Positions 27,120 to 41,231 are shown, counted from the stretch's first letter. The stretch is DNA of 64,000 nucleotides from Balaenoptera acutorostrata (GCF_949987535.1 NC_080068.1:84221254-84285253); one strand, 5' to 3'. Notes: generated from the letters alone by a model not told the origin. Made by a program: numbers and translations.

Positions 27120-27540
27120 ATGAGGAGAGATCAGGAATGAGGCACTCTGTGCTCTAGGAAAAGTGGCAGAACAGGCCTTCAAATAGTTTGATATTTTCAG
27201 GAGAAAATTTTATGAATCCAATTTCTTGCATCTTCTCATACCTAGAAAAACACTAAAATCATTAACAGAGACATCTGCTCCTTGTGACTAGCAGTAACCT
27301 TCTCATGACTAGCAGCAACCTTCTACTGAGATATATGCTTGATTGCATGTAACCCCTTCACGAAAGGATATAAGCACTGACCTCCCCTCCCTGCCCTGGC
27401 CTTGTACATCTATGAAATTTTTCCTCAGAGCTATCTGAGAAGCTGTCTCCTGGGCTATAGTCCTCAATAAGTCACAAATAAAACTGAACTCACAGCCCTC
27501 ATGTTGTGTGTTTTCTTTTCAGTTGAAAATATTTTAACAA
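27120..27540 (+). mobile_element. Probable ERV LTR
   Basis: The 3' half has the order of an LTR: GATATAAG (TATA-like), CTATCTGAGAAGCTGTCTCC, TAGTCCTCAATAAG, CAAATAAAACTGAAC (poly(A) signal AATAAA), CTCATGTTGTGTGTTTTC, then an end near TTTTAACA. The start near TGAGGAGAGATCAGG is uncertain. The family was not identified and no internal region adjoins it. Confidence 0.5.
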
Positions 27541-27544
27541 ATTA

Positions 27545-28301
27545 TGTTGAAATTAAGGTCAATCAATTCCTATATTTTATAGAAAGTTGTATATCTCTGC
27601 TGCAGAGGTTTGATATTTTATAAATGTTATAAATATACAAGAACTTGTCATTTGGTAACATGGCCAAATGTTTTGATAACACTCATTTGGTAACACTTTT
27701 TGAATTTTGTAATAAGTACTTTTGGTGGTAATTATCTCAAAATAGTGAAAATGCACACTTAATGAAAAGTTTAGGACTGAATTTCTATTCAACAAAGTTA
27801 GTAATAAACATGTCAATTAAGCAAGTATTTGTCAACATTTACCATCCACTACAGAAACTGTAATGATGTCGCTGACAAGATAAAAATAGGATGATGCATA
27901 TCTGTTGAAAAAGCATCAGGAATATTTCAAAAGTTAGCAACTTGAAAACAAAGATTATAAACAAGTCTACCTACAAAAGTTATATCAATAGGTTTTTTTG
28001 GTAAAGATATGATTGATATGTAAAAAAGTTATATATCACCTCCAAAAGTTTAAGTTGTGTTTATCTATGACTGTTATGCATGACTTTTCATTCAATTCAA
28101 ATGACTCTTCTTCTAAACTAATTTTGCTCATTATCAATTCCAAGTCTTCTGGTGTATATAAAAAAAGTGAACTGATAGATATTAATATGTAGAATCTGTT
28201 AACAGAAGAAAGTCAAATGCATCAGAAGATTGTTAAATAATGCATTGGGTATTATCAGTTACTTTAAATAGGAATTAAATTTTTTGTTTAATTCATAAAT
28301 T
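27545..28301. other. No feature recognised
   Basis: AT-rich sequence; nothing assigned. Confidence 0.35.
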
Positions 28302-28316
28302 AAAACAAAGCTTTTA

Positions 28317-30492
28317 CTTTTATTCAACATAGTTTTGGAAGTCCTAGCCACAACAATCACAGGAGATAAAGAAATAAAAGACATCCAAATTGGTAAAGAA
28401 GTAGTAAAACTGTCATGTTTGCAAATGACATGATACTATACATAGAGAATCCTAAAGATGCTACCAGAAAAATAATAGAGCTCATCAGTGAATTCGATAC
28501 AGTTGCAGGATACAAAATTAATACACAGAAATCTCTTGCATTCCTATACACTAAAAATAGAAGATCAGAAAGAGAAACTAATGAAAAATCCCACTTACCA
28601 TCACATCAAAAAGAATAAAATATCTAGGAATAAACCTACCTAAGGAGGCAAAAGACCTGTATGCAGAAAACTATAAGACACTGATGAAAGAAATCAAAGA
28701 CGACACAAACAAATGGAGAGATATACCATGTTCTTGGATTGGAAGAATCAACATTGTGAAAATGACTATACTACCCAAAGCAATCTACAGATTCCATGCA
28801 ATCCTTATCAAATTACCAATGGCATTTTTCACAGAGTTAGAACAAAAAAATTTACAATTTATATGGAAACACAAAAGACCCCTAATAGCCAAAGCAATCT
28901 TGAGAAAGGAAAACAGAGCTGGAGGAATCAGGCTCCCTGATTTCAGACTATGCTACAAAGCTACAGTAATCAAGACAATATGGTACTGGCACAAAAACAG
29001 AAATATAGATCAATGGAACAGGATAGAAAGCCTAGAGATAAACCCATGCACTTATGGACACCTAATCTGTGACAAAGGTAGCAAGAATATACAATGGAGA
29101 AAAGACAGCCTCTTCAATAAGTGGTGCTGGGAAAACTGGACAGCTACATGTAAAAGAATGAAATTAGAATACTCCCTAACACCATACACAAAAATAAACT
29201 CAAAATGGATTAAAGACCTAAATGTAAGGCCAGACACTATAAAACTCTTAGAGGAAAACATAGGCAGAACACTCTTTGACATAAATCTCAGCAAGATCTT
29301 TTTGATCCACTTTCTAGAGTAATGAAAATAAAAACAAGAATAAACAAATGGGACATAATTAAACTTAAAAGCTTTTACACAGCAAAGGAAGTCATAAACA
29401 AAACAAAAAGACAACCCACAGAATGGGAGAAAATATTTGCAAATGAAGTGACTGACAAGGGATTAATCTCCAAAATATACAAACAGCTCATGCAACTCTA
29501 TATCAAAGAAACAAACAACCCAATCAAAAAAGGGGTAGAAGATCTAAATAGACATTTCTCCAAAGAGCATATACAAATGGCCAAAAAGCATGTGAAAAAA
29601 TGCTCATATCACTAATTATCAGAGAAATGCAAATCAAGCCTACAATGAGGTATCACCTCACACTGGTCAGAATTGCCATCATCAAAAAGTCTACAAACAG
29701 TAAATGCTGGAGAGGGTGTAGAGAAAAGGTAACCCTCCTGCACTGTTGGTGGGAATGTAAACTGGTACAACCACTATGGAAAACAGTATGGAGGTTCCTT
29801 AAAAAACTAAAAATAGAACTACTCTATGACCCAGCAATCCCACTCCTGAGCATACATGTGGAGAAAACCATAATTTGAAAAGATACATGCACCCCAATGT
29901 TCATTGCAACACTGTTTATAATAGCCAAGACATGGAAGCAACCTAAATGTCCATCAACAGATGAATGGATAAAGAAGATGTGGTACATATATACAATGGA
30001 ATATTACTCGGTCGTCAAAAGGAACAAAATTGGGGTCATTCGTAGAGATGTGGATGGACCTAGAGTCTGTCATACAGAGCAAAGTAAATCAGACAGAGGA
30101 AGACAAATATCATATGATGTCACTCATGTGGAATCTAATTTTTAAAAATGACACAAATGAACTTATTTACAAAACAGAAACAGACTTACAGATGTTGAAA
30201 ACAAACTTATGGCTACCAATGAGGAAACATGGGGAGGAAGGATAAATCAGGAACTTGGGATTAACATATAAACACTATATTATATAAGATTGATAACCAA
30301 CAAGAATCTACTGTATAGCACAGGGAACTCTACTCACTATTTCTCTATATGAGAAAAGAATCTAAAAAAAGAATGAATATATGTATATGTACATGTATAA
30401 CTGAATCACTTTGCTGTACACCTGAAACTAACACAACTTTGCAACTTTGTAAATAAACTATACTCCAATAAAAAACAAAACAAAACAAAAAC
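28317..30492 (+). mobile_element. 5'-truncated L1 (RT end to poly(A)) with TSD
   Basis: Starts inside the ORF2 reverse-transcriptase domain (TTTTGGAAGTCCTAGCC) and runs through the ORF2 C-terminus, 3' UTR, ACTCCAATAAAAA and a CAAAA-rich tail. TSD CAAAGCTTTTA at 28306-28316 and 30493-30503, extendable to about 15 bp with one mismatch. The upstream TT/AAAA junction fits L1 endonuclease. Remaining coding pieces at 28415-28618, 28684-29322, 29322-29615, 29600-29878 and 29897-30145 are separated by frameshifts and stops. The RT motif is damaged by a base loss and an Asp-to-Asn change (Phe-Ala-Asn-Asp). Older than the 39.6 kb copy judging by lesion density. Confidence 0.93.
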
Positions 30493-30503
30493 CAAAGCTT
30501 TTA

Positions 30504-33304
30504 AGAACTCGTTCTCTCAAAAGTGAGATAACTGAAATTGTAAAAGTTGTTAAAATTCAGTTTCCCAGGTCAACATTGAAAATAAAATTACTTGGTTTTG
30601 CAAATTACTATGAATATAAATTTGAAGCATAGTATCACAGTAAAACAATATTCTTACTAAATTAATTATCTGTGGAGCAAGAATGTACTTGAGTTGGTTT
30701 TGATGAAAATATAATTCAGAATTAAAATCCACAGTTGTCAAATTTTACAAATGTTGTTATACACTCACAAAATAAGCTATGTGTAGTATATATATTGTAT
30801 ATGATATATACAAATCCAATATAGAAAGCAAAAAAATAATAATAATAATTCAGCATGGCAATATGCAATTTCTCTCTTTACTGTTTATCAATTAAAAATG
30901 TTTAGCCTTTGAGGAACTATTTAGCAAATCAACATAAGTGCCCCACTGTTAAATTAAAGATTTTGTAAATGACTCTTTTAAAGTGTGATTACATTTCCAA
31001 AAGTAGCTGGGGATTGTTAATCATAGCAATAATGAATGAAATACTAACAACAGCAAAGCAGTTCTCAGAAAATTGGGATTATTTTAAATAACTCATACAA
31101 AATAGAAAGACTTAGAAATCTACTTATCAAAGGAGGATTTAAACAAATTAAATAATGACATGAATCAAATTGTATTCAGTTTTTAACTTTGAACTATTAC
31201 AAACTATTTTTTAAGTACCTTAACTTGTGGAAACAGTCTTCTGATGGATTTTCTGTTTCCAAGTTGACAAATTTACACTTTATACCACATTGAAAAATAT
31301 ATTCTTTAGAAAACTATTTGTGACTTAGTATTAGAAATAGATACATATATACCAGAATTTTTTTCTGCTTATGTTAATCCTGAGAAATCAACATAAATAA
31401 GATTTTTATTTAAGACATGTGTATATGTTTTTACTTTTAGAAAATATAAAAAAAATTATTTTAGAATATAATTATCTTTAGTTTTTTCAATATACTGTGA
31501 CCAGTTTGGCATTTAAGAAATAAACATTCAAAAATTATACATTTTAAGTGTTTTTACTGTTTTTCATAGTCCATAGTGTCTCTGTTTGGACAATAAAACA
31601 TATTGTCACACCAGTCATTGTTGATACTAAAAATATTGTATCAAAGTATAAGATTTAGGCAGGATCAAACATTCTGGAACAAAACAGATGGAGCCTGGTA
31701 CAAGCTTGGGACACCAGGAAAGAGCAGATTTTTCTGTAGTTGACCTGTCAACAGAGACTTGCTGTTGTAGCATTATTGAGTGTTGGCAGGCTGTCCAAGG
31801 GATGTTAGATCTCTATCACATATTCTGAGAGGACTCAGACCCAACAAAATGGAAAGAAATTATTATATTATCAACAATGTATCGAGAATGTCATCAGTCA
31901 ATTTTAGTAGGAACGATAAACTTTTGCTGCATGAACAAAGGAATAAATAAATGAATTGCAGAATCAACTCAGCTTGATAACTGACTAGATGTCATCTGAG
32001 CAGAAATTAGGACAATTGTGAAAGCATTAGCAGAGAATAGCAGTTATAAGGAGTTATCAGTTTGAGAATTGGGGGTATTTTATGTTAGTTATGTATTCAT
32101 ATTGTCCTGGGGAGGGATTTTAAGGTCCTTAAATGAAAGAATATGGGAAATACTTGAAAAATTATGTGTAGATTATAGAAGTACAAGATAGAAATTTAGA
32201 TGAAACGTAGGTAGAGAAAATTGATCCCATAGAAGTAAGTGAGAAAAATTGAGGGAGAAGAGCAACTGAAACCAGCTTAGGCTAGTATGTGAAATATATA
32301 ATAAACTGCCTACCTATACCACACAAATCCACATAGTCTCTCCCCATGGGTGTAACAACTTGTAAATAAATCATATCACTTATAAACTAGTTAATATTAC
32401 TGTTAAATTAATTAATTACTTAATATATATGGCATTTATTTATTTCACACTGGCATGCATTATTTGGCCAGTTAAACTGAACTTCAACAACAAAATGTTC
32501 CCAATATTTAGACCTCATTCACCTGCATAAATATGTATCATAAAAAACATGATTTTGTAAAACATAGAAAATATAGGACAAAGCTATAATGAATTAACAT
32601 TTTGTTGGAAAACAAATCACTAATATTTGGTGATTAAAAATTCAAATAGAAAATTCACATTTAAATATTGATTAAAAATTCTTACTTTGAAAATTTCGAG
32701 AAAGTAGAAATTTCTGCCTCCTAATAAAATGCTCTTTAGTGTTCTCAGAAAATATGTATTTGCTCTATTTCAGAGATCCAGAATGAAAGAAAACCATTCC
32801 CTGTGGTTATGTGAAAAATAATTTAAAGTCTTGCAAACAAGTTGTAGAAGTATGGAAGAAAAATACATTTGCATATGTTGTTTGAGCTAAACATGATATT
32901 GTGCATTAATAGAAGATACTTAATATATAATATAAGATTGTTGTTGTCAGTTCAGTTTGAGGACACGATAAAACTAGCTTACATTTGGTCCATTTATGCT
33001 TTCATTTTCTCCCATAAATGTGAGGTGGTTGGTATTCATTTCCATATTTTTTTTAGACTTCATTATTTTCAGACTCAGCAATATCACCCAAAATCTAACC
33101 ATCAAAAGTTCTGAATTTAACAAGTATTTTCTCTGCCAAAATTATCACTGAACACTTGAAAATGCACCATGAAAAGATCATAAATATTGTATCACTGATT
33201 TATATGAAATCAACAAATAATTGTTAAATACCTGCCACGCAAAAGAGACTTAAGTGGTTATTTTTGGAAAAAGATGTATGTAGCAAACACACTTTACCCT
33301 GGAA
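30504..33304. other. AT-rich, no gene recognised
   Basis: No ORF above 81 codons and no confident repeat. Segment 31560-31880 is more complex in composition but was not recognised. Confidence 0.35.
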
Positions 33305-33450
33305 TGCTGAAAACATTACCTTTGGGATTAAGAAACAGAGATGCCTCCTCTCACCACTTCTATTAAACCTTTTCTAGAGGCATTAGGATTAGAAAGGATG
33401 AAATAAATCTGCCATTATTTGCAAATCTGTCATTATTTGCAAATGCCACC
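33305..33450 (+). mobile_element. Old L1 ORF2 fragment (RT region)
   Basis: ACAGAGATGCCTCCTCTCAC then CACTTCTATTAAAC corresponds to the RT block normally coding [11 protein letters not shown]. It is followed by the region leading to the ADD motif. An 18-bp unit, CTGCCATTATTTGCAAAT, is repeated in tandem with one change. Highly decayed. Confidence 0.45.
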
Positions 33451-33809
33451 TTGACTTGGCCATTTAAAACTTTTCCATGGGCTTCTTAAAAAAAAAAAGA
33501 AAAGAAAAAGATGTATGTGAAAGTTATTTTTATGGAGTTTAAAATTTAAGGAAATAATGAGCATAGTAAAATTAATAATATTTGTTCAATAGAATTTCAA
33601 AGGAACAAGAAAGACATTTTTTTCAAGAGAAATGAATAAAATAAAATGACTGGTTAGGTGTTCAGGGGTATAGATATGGCAGAATTTGCTACAGTCACTG
33701 GTGGTTTAAAAGTATGCTTTAGAACTTATACATTTATCAACATTCTGTTCTAACTTGTACTGAAAATACTGCCATCAACTGGGGATGCACACAAAGCAAA
33801 TGGCAAAAA

Positions 33810-33980
33810 TCTAATGTATATTTTATGTAATATTTACAATTCTGGAAAGTAAATATTATTATTACAAATAATGAAAGGGGAAAATGGAACATAAATGACT
33901 TTACCAAGATCACTGACCTTAAGTAACTAATCTGAGAATAGAAACCAGATTTGTCTGATTTCAAAGCTTATGTTCTCTTT
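33810..33980 (-). repeat. MIR-like fragment, minus strand
   Basis: The order AAGTAAATATTATTATTAC, GACTTTACCAAGATCACTG and GAATAGAAACCAGATTTGTC matches an inverted MIR (stretch pairing with the tRNA-related half). Diverged. Confidence 0.45.
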
Positions 33981-33984
33981 CTTA

Positions 33985-36900
33985 TACTATGATCTCTGTT
34001 TAAGACTTTCTTTTCTTAATTAAAGTTACCTTTTTACTCTCACACTTATTAAGAAAGGAACTAGAAGGCCCTGAAAATTAAGATTTGGAAATCATATTGA
34101 TAAAGTCACTCAAGGTTTTATAAATATATATTTTTATTATTTTTCATGAATATTATAAATGACATTATTTTGGGAGTTTACTCTATATGGTCTATTACAA
34201 TACTTAACGCTTTCATAACTAATCTAAGATTTTTCAGCATGTAGGTAATATTTTGGTAATTTGTGTTTATTTATTGGCTTATAATTCACTGACAGTAAAT
34301 CAAATTATTATCTGTTTAATTGTTCTGTCAGATTCTTCCTACTTAAGCAAACAGTGTAGACCAAATTCAAGGGAGAAGGTTTAACAAAAAATATCTGTAA
34401 CCATTCTAATCCAAACTCCCTCCCACCTAATTCAATCCAAAAGTAATATATTCTATTTGGTGATCACTTCATGAATAACTTACTTTTTATCTATTCCCAG
34501 GCTACGATCTGGACGAATACAGGAAAAGCAAAGCTTACTTAGTTTCACTCTTCCAGAAAGAGATTATTAAAATCTAGAATTTGAAAAATGCATGAAGAGA
34601 ACATCATCAGAGGGCCTGTAAGCAACATTCTATAAGGGATTGAATGGTAATCACAGAAACTTGATCAATCTCATTCTGGATCTGGCAGGAAACAAAATGA
34701 CACAGACCTTTGATACCATCATTTCTTTGAGCATTTTGCAACATTGTTTTTATTAGAACACAAGGGCCAAGGTTGTTCAATCCTTCTGCTATTTTGGATT
34801 GAAGATATAGCGGGAATATTCATGCTATTTTTTCTTCTCTAACACACACCATATTTGCCAAATTATGTAAAAGAAAATGTACACTGATATGTAGTGTATG
34901 TATTTTGAAATCATTTTAGTAAATAGAGTAATACATGTACATTTTGATTAAAAGTATCTTATTGGTTTTTTTTTTTCAGTATAAAATGCAAAACCAGATG
35001 AGCAGGCCTCATTTCCCATAAAAATGTTCTGATTATATTAAAGTTCACAGGATGTTGTTCTTTTTAATATTTTAATTAAAGCTAACTTTAGAGAATGATA
35101 ATCTAATGATGCTTTGTATTATGTCCATTTTTGTATTGGTTTATGTTTGATATAATGCCAGTGTGAAACCCTATTGTCAGAGTATTTAATTATGAAAGTA
35201 TGTAATTTTCAAGAATATAGTACATATCAGCAATTCATAATACCTTTATTAAAATACCAAGAAAAACCAGTGTTATGTTTTCATGCCCACAATAGTGAGA
35301 TACATTTTTATCTGAAAACTCCATTTATTATTTCTTCTCCCTAATTTTTATGGGGTTATATCAATACATATGTAACTTTCAAAGTGGTAGAATTATACTT
35401 TTAATACCTAGGATTAATATTTCTCACTGATAAATCTTTGGAAAGTTAAGTATAGTGATAATGCCTACTTTAATCCCCATCTTTGATCTAAAATACAAGT
35501 GGAATGCATCAAATATACCAACCAAAGAAAACAGAAAAATACTACACTTTCAATAGTTCCTCAGCTGGCAATTAAAATGGAATATTAAATATTTTCTCTA
35601 AATACATTCCCAGGTGGGAGGCCTTTGCCCAACATTGTGCTAATAATCTTATCCTTTTCTTGCATGCTAATATCACACTCTCAGAGCTGGATGCAAAGCC
35701 ATATAATCTTGCAAATAGGTCTTTGGTTTAAATCAGTTATTCAGAATCCGACAATAGAGTCAAGTAATATGATTGAAAAATAGTAAATCTCTAGCTTTCA
35801 TTATCTGTTTATCTTTATAATCATTTATCTTTGCAATATTCCTTAGCTTTCCCTCTGTAAAAGTTGATATCCTGAAATAAGCCAATTCCAGAGGATCAGG
35901 GAACTATAAATTCACGAAAAGACACCCTAGCTCCTACCTACCACTTTGCTTCCCAAGAACTAAGATTTTATGTTTTTCGTAGATACATAGATACATTTCT
36001 GTGTCTATGTATCTATGAAATAGATAGATACACTTTCTGTTCTGCATAACAGATACATTTCTGTAGACACATTTCTGTTCTGCATAACTACTTACGACAT
36101 ATGGATATTTCTTTTAATGGGGCTATGCCCACAATAAATAGATGTTCAAATATTGCAAGAGTATATGAACATATATTAAAATTTCAATGACACTCTAATG
36201 AATCAGAGTTATAAACCATACAGCTTAGAACTATGTTGTTAATAATTCTTCTAATAGGCTAGATAGATATCAAAGTTATTGCATTCCCGAATTTCTAAAT
36301 TCTAAAAGTAGGATAATATCTTCTTCAATTCCTATTTTGATATAATAACTAAAAACAGGCATTTAATGTCTTTTAACCTTAAACTATATCAAGGAAGTCT
36401 ATGAAATTATCCCTACTCTTTAACTTAGTATCTTCTTCACCCAACTGTAACCCAAGTTGTATTCCTTAAGCTAGGTTTTGAGATTAGTGAACTCACTATT
36501 GTCTCACTTATTCATAGTTCTTATGGTTTTATAGACTGAATTTTTTTCCTCTTAGGCTTTTTTATTTCTTGCCTTAGAATTCTGATCATTTTTCTTGATT
36601 TCTTTAGGACTACTTCCTAACAGGTTTAAAACATGGTTATCTTTTATTGAGTTATTTTTGATATTATACTTTTAAGATACTAGAACCATAATTATATGAA
36701 GTATTTCACATGTGCCCACTCTATAGTGTTATCCAAGAACAAGTTAGCTTTGTTCTTTCAATTGCCCTTTTTCATCGTGACCAATTTTTAGATTGACTTT
36801 TTGTGTAGGGTGAGTCATGAGAATTTTGTCTTCTTAAATAACCTACAGGTATTCCTTAATTAAAATATTTAGCTTGCAAATAATAACCCAGAGACCATAA

Positions 36901-38544
36901 TCATATAAACTGTTCATCAATAGTTGATTGGCAGCCACTAGCTTTAATCCCAATATAACCCAAAGTATAACCCCTGAGTGTAATACATGATGGAATAAAT
37001 ATCCTCCATTAACTGCTTTCCTTACTTCCCTTCTTAAAATTTTATAGCTAATTCTCAGGAAACCCTTAAAAATGTTGTTTATGTTGTGTCTCATGCTTTA
37101 GGCAAAGTGAAAAACTGTACTATAAAATTTGTGTTCTAGAAATATGACTCACAACACATAGAAATGCTAGTAAACTGTAACAAAATATATTAAAAAGAAA
37201 TGTGGTTATGCTTACAAGTCAATGATAAATCTCCATGTTCCCAAAGTTAAAGAGAAGCCACAGTCCAGAGGAATGGGTACAATAAAATATTGAGCTTGCT
37301 CTAAAGAGAAGCATGGGTGGTAATACTTACACATGAACAAGAAACAAGGTATCAGAGGCAGGTGACAATACAATAGGGTAATTAGATAAGGCTTATTGAA
37401 ACAATGACATTTGATCAAATATTAGATGATGAAAAAATTATCAAGAAGACATCTTAAGGAAAAAATATTACGGACAGAAGGAAATCATATGCAAAGGTCG
37501 ATATAAGATGGAGATAAAGTTATAAAAATATAAGGGTTGAGGAGATTATACATAAGATAAGGAAAGACATTGTAAACACTGATAAATTACGTCCCCAGCA
37601 AGAGATACCAAGCTTCTTCCTTCTTACAGTTTTGGGTGGGGGAAAAAGTTTCTTTTAGGAATTAACATTCTGATACAGTATTACATGATATTTAAAGTAC
37701 AATTTATTTCACTAACATGACTTAGTAATTCTCAGATAAAATTAATTTTTAATAATGTCACAGGCAGAGAGGAACTTTTGGTATAGTGGAAAAAACAATG
37801 ATAAAAACTGGGAAAAAATTATAAAGATTATAAAAACAGCCCCTAAAAACAATTATAAACTGGGGGAAAAAATCTAAAAATGGAAGCTGTGAGCATGTGC
37901 AGAGGAGAGAAAAAAAGGGCCCACTAAAAGAAACAAAACTATCCTTCAAAAAATGAAGTACAATAAAAACATGCCCAGAAATATGAAGAGAATACCAAGA
38001 GAATTTGTTACTAGCATATATGTCTTGCAAGAAATTCTTAAGGAAGTCCTTCAGGCTTAAAGAAAATGATTCCAGACGTCAATTCAAATCCACAGGAAAA
38101 AATAAAAGTGACCCCAAATCGTGATAAAAGTAAAATAATGTCTAATTTTTTTCTCTTAGCTTTTTACAGTTATAAAACAGTATAAAACAATTATTATAAC
38201 ACTGAATTGTTGAGTTAATATATAGATGTAATATATATGAAAATCATAAGACAAAGTAGGGGAGAGGAACGTGAACTGTATTGGAACAAACTTTCTACAT
38301 TTTATAAGAATTGGCTTAGTATCAATAAATATCAATACACACATGCACACAAATGCTTGTACATACTATATACACAAGCAAGAAAAAAAGATAATATTAG
38401 ATACTATTCTTATGACATTTAATTTCTGACATATTAAAGACTAAATATAAAAATAATAACTTTAAACTGCTATTTATTAGTTGAAATACTTCTTAATGAC
38501 TTTAAGATAGGAAAACAACCTGATTAAAATTTTAAACACATTTT
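33985..38544. other. AT-rich, no gene recognised
   Basis: No ORF above 90 codons. Near 35975-36090 there is a local cluster of GATACAT motifs, a 12-bp inverted repeat TAGATACATAGA/TCTATGTATCTA, and two copies of TTTCTGTTCTGCATAAC. No other repeat was assigned. Confidence 0.35.
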
Positions 38545-38650
38545 TTATTGAATTCTTCCTATTTGCCATTAATTCTTCTAGGTGCTAAGGATAAAATAGT
38601 GAACATTACTGACAAATATCCCTCTGTCCCGTAGATTACATATTCATGGG
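38545..38650 (+). repeat. L2/MIR-type fragment
   Basis: ATTGAATTCTTCCTATTTGCC, then TTCTTCTAGGTGCTAAGGAT and AATAGTGAACATTACTGAC follow the well-known order of an ancient L2-like 3' sequence. Short and diverged. Confidence 0.4.
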
Positions 38651-39089
38651 TTTAACAGTATCTACACAAGTGCATAAAGAAAATGCTAATAAAATTGTCC
38701 ACAGCAAAGTGAAACATTTAAATGATAAAGATAGTATAAACAAATAGAAAGATTGAAAAATGATATATGGCATGGACGTAGCAAAAAAGGATTTAACTCT
38801 GGAATGATAACTCATCAACATATCCATAAGAATAAGAAAACATGACAAAATAAAAATGGAAAAATCCTGTAGAGAGAAATCTTGAATAACCAATAAGCAA
38901 ATGAAAGATTCTCAAGCTAATCATTAAGTTTAAAAAAGGTTATTTAAAACAATCTTGAAACATAATTTCACATCTATAGGATTATACAATTTAAAAAGTT
39001 GGCTAACATGAAGGTGTTGGTGGAAAGTGGAAAAACAGAACACAATACATGGCTATAAGAGCATAATTTGAGAAGAAATTGGTAATAAA

Positions 39090-39370
39090 GTTAAGAATAA
39101 GAAACCTTATGCTCAGTAATTTACCCTAAACAAATTCTTGTACATGTGCAGAAGGAATTGTGGCCATTAGTGTCTGTGGCAGCATTTGTGTGTAATTATG
39201 AACACACTAAAACAGCTTAAAAGTTCAATTTGTTGGTAGAAGAATAATAAATGTGGTAAATTCATACAAAGGAATATTATGCAATAATGGATTAATGAAC
39301 TAGAGCTAAATGAAGTAGTACTTCTCAAAAACATCATGTTAAAAGAGCAAGGAATGTTTTTTAAAGGTAA
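39090..39370 (+). mobile_element. Old L1 3' fragment
   Basis: GGTAAATTCATACAAAGGAA then TATTATGCAATAATGGATTA and a weak ATGTTAAAAGAGC stretch resemble the end of ORF2 / start of the 3' UTR in ancient L1s. Low confidence because of divergence. Confidence 0.4.
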
Positions 39371-39586
39371 ATAAATGCCATTATTTAACTTTTGTAAATA
39401 TGCAACACCAATCCTGCATATTGCTTTGTATGCATATGTGAGCAGTTATACATAAATATCAAATTTTAAATATAAAATATCTAAATATTCACACCAACTT
39501 GAAGTTACTCATGAGAGGATGGGAGAAGTAAGCTATGGGGACTCGGCCATGAGCTGTGCTCTTCACAATTAAAAAAAAAAGCTGTA

Positions 39587-40434
39587 TAGTCTGAAGTCAG
39601 GGAGCCTGATTCCTCCAGATCCATTTTTCTTTCTCAAGATTGCTTTGGCTATTCAGGGTCTTTTGTGTTTCCATACAAATTGTGAAATTTTTTGTTCTAG
39701 TTCTGTGAAAAATGCCAGTGGTAGTTTGATAGGGATTGCATTGAATCTGTAGATTGCTTTGGGTAGTATAGTCATTTTCACAATGTTTATCTTCCAATCC
39801 AAGAACATGGTATATCTCTCCATCTGTTTGTATCATCTTTAATTTCTTTCCTCAGTGTCTTATAGTTTTCTGCATACAGGTCTTTTGTCTCCTTAGGTAG
39901 GTTTATTCCTGGGTATTTTATTCTTTATGTTGCAATGGTAAATGGGAGTGTTTCCTTAATTTCTCTTTCAGATTTTTCATCATTAGTGAATAGGAATGCA
40001 GAAGATTTCTGTGCATTAATTTTATATCCTGCTACTTTATCAAATTCATTGATTAGCTCTAGTAGTTTTCTGGAAGCATCTTTGGGATTCTCTATGTATA
40101 GTATCATGTCATTCTCAAACAGTGACAGTTTTACTTCTTTTCTGATTTGGATTCCTATTATTTCTTTTTCTTCTCCGATTGCTGTGGCTAAAACTTCCAA
40201 AACTATGTTGAATAATAGTGGTGAGAGTGGGCAACCTTGTCTTGTTTGTGATCTTAGTGGGAATGGTTTCAGTTTTTCACCATTGAGAATGATATTGGCT
40301 GTGGGTTTGTCATATATGGCCTTTATTATGTTGATGTGAATTCCCTCTATGCCTACTTTCTGGAGAATTTTTATCATAAATTGGTGTTGAATTTTGTCAA
40401 AAGTTATTCTGCATCTATTGAGATGATCATATGG
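39587..40434 (-). pseudogene. Inverted L1 ORF2 segment (RT domain)
   Basis: On the minus strand this encodes ORF2 from the region just before the RT palm ([13 protein letters not shown]) through the Gly-Cys-Pro-Leu-Ser-Pro block and on to the [12 protein letters not shown] block (as nucleotides). The active-site region reads Phe-Glu-Asn-Asp where ADD is expected, so the first catalytic Asp region is altered. The open frame spans 39925-40542, crossing the inversion junction, so its N-terminus is an artefact. Cannot produce ORF2p. Confidence 0.9.
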
Positions 40435-40824
40435 TACAAAGCTACAGTAATCAAGACAATATGGTACTGGCACAAAAACAGAAATATAGATCAATGGAAC
40501 AGGATAGAAAGCCCAGAGATAAACCCACGCACATATGGACACCTAATCTGTGACAAAGGTGGCAAGAATATACAATGGAGAAAAGACAGCCTCTTCAATA
40601 AGTGGTGCTGGGAAAACTGGACAGCTACATGCAAAAGAAAGAAATTAGAACACTCCCTAACACCATACACAAAAATAAACTCAAAATGGATTAAAGACCT
40701 AAATGTAAGGCCAGACACTATAAAACTCTTAGAGGAAAACATAGGCAGAACACTCTATGGCATACATCACAGCAAGATCCTTTTTGACCCACCACCTAGA
40801 GAAATGGAAATAAAACCAAAAATA
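40435..40824 (+). pseudogene. Sense L1 ORF2 segment after the inversion
   Basis: Begins ACAAAGCTACAGTAATCAAG, the L1 sequence immediately 3' of the inverted piece, and stays open ([15 protein letters not shown]... to [10 protein letters not shown]) until the SINE interrupts it. The ORF at 40336-40851 runs across the junction; only the part after 40435 is ORF2. Confidence 0.9.
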
Positions 40825-41231
40825 GGGCTTCCCTGGTGGCGCAGTGGTTGAGAGTCTGCCTGCTAATGCGGGGGACACGGGTTCGAGCCCTGGTCTGGGA
40901 GGATCCCGCGTGCCACGGAGCGGCTGGGCCCGTGGGCCACAGCTGCTGAGCCAGCGCGTCTGGAGCCTGGGCCCCGCAGCGGGAGGGGCCGCGATGGTGA
41001 GAGGCCCGCGCACCGCGATGAGGAGCGGTCCCTGCACCGCGATGAAGAGTGGCCCCCACTTGCCGTAACTGGAGAGAGCCCTCGCACGAACTGAAGACCC
41101 AACACAGCCAAAAAATAAAAGAAATAAATAAATAAAGTAGCTATAAAAGACCTTTAAAAAAAAAAAAAAAAAAAAGACCTACAGTTTAAAAAAAAAAAAC
41201 AAAAAAACAAAAAAAAAAACAAAAAAAAACA
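40825..41231 (+). mobile_element. CHR-type SINE with a long compound A-rich tail
   Basis: Starts GGGCTTCCCTGGTGGCGCAG and belongs to the same variant as the 21.4 kb copy (CGCGTCTGGAGCC and GGCCGCGATGGTGAGAGG blocks). TSD CAAAAATA at 40817-40824 and 41232-41239. The tail is odd: (AAAT)n, then GTAGCTATAAAAGACC, about 20 A, GACCTACAGTTT, then four more A-rich runs. High G+C of the body causes several long spurious ORFs on both strands. Confidence 0.92.

Noticed and set aside
40729..41111. Several Arg/Pro/Gly-rich ORFs of 74-102 codons on both strands
   Set aside because: All fall on the G+C-rich body of a CHR SINE; similar frames appear at the other SINE copies.
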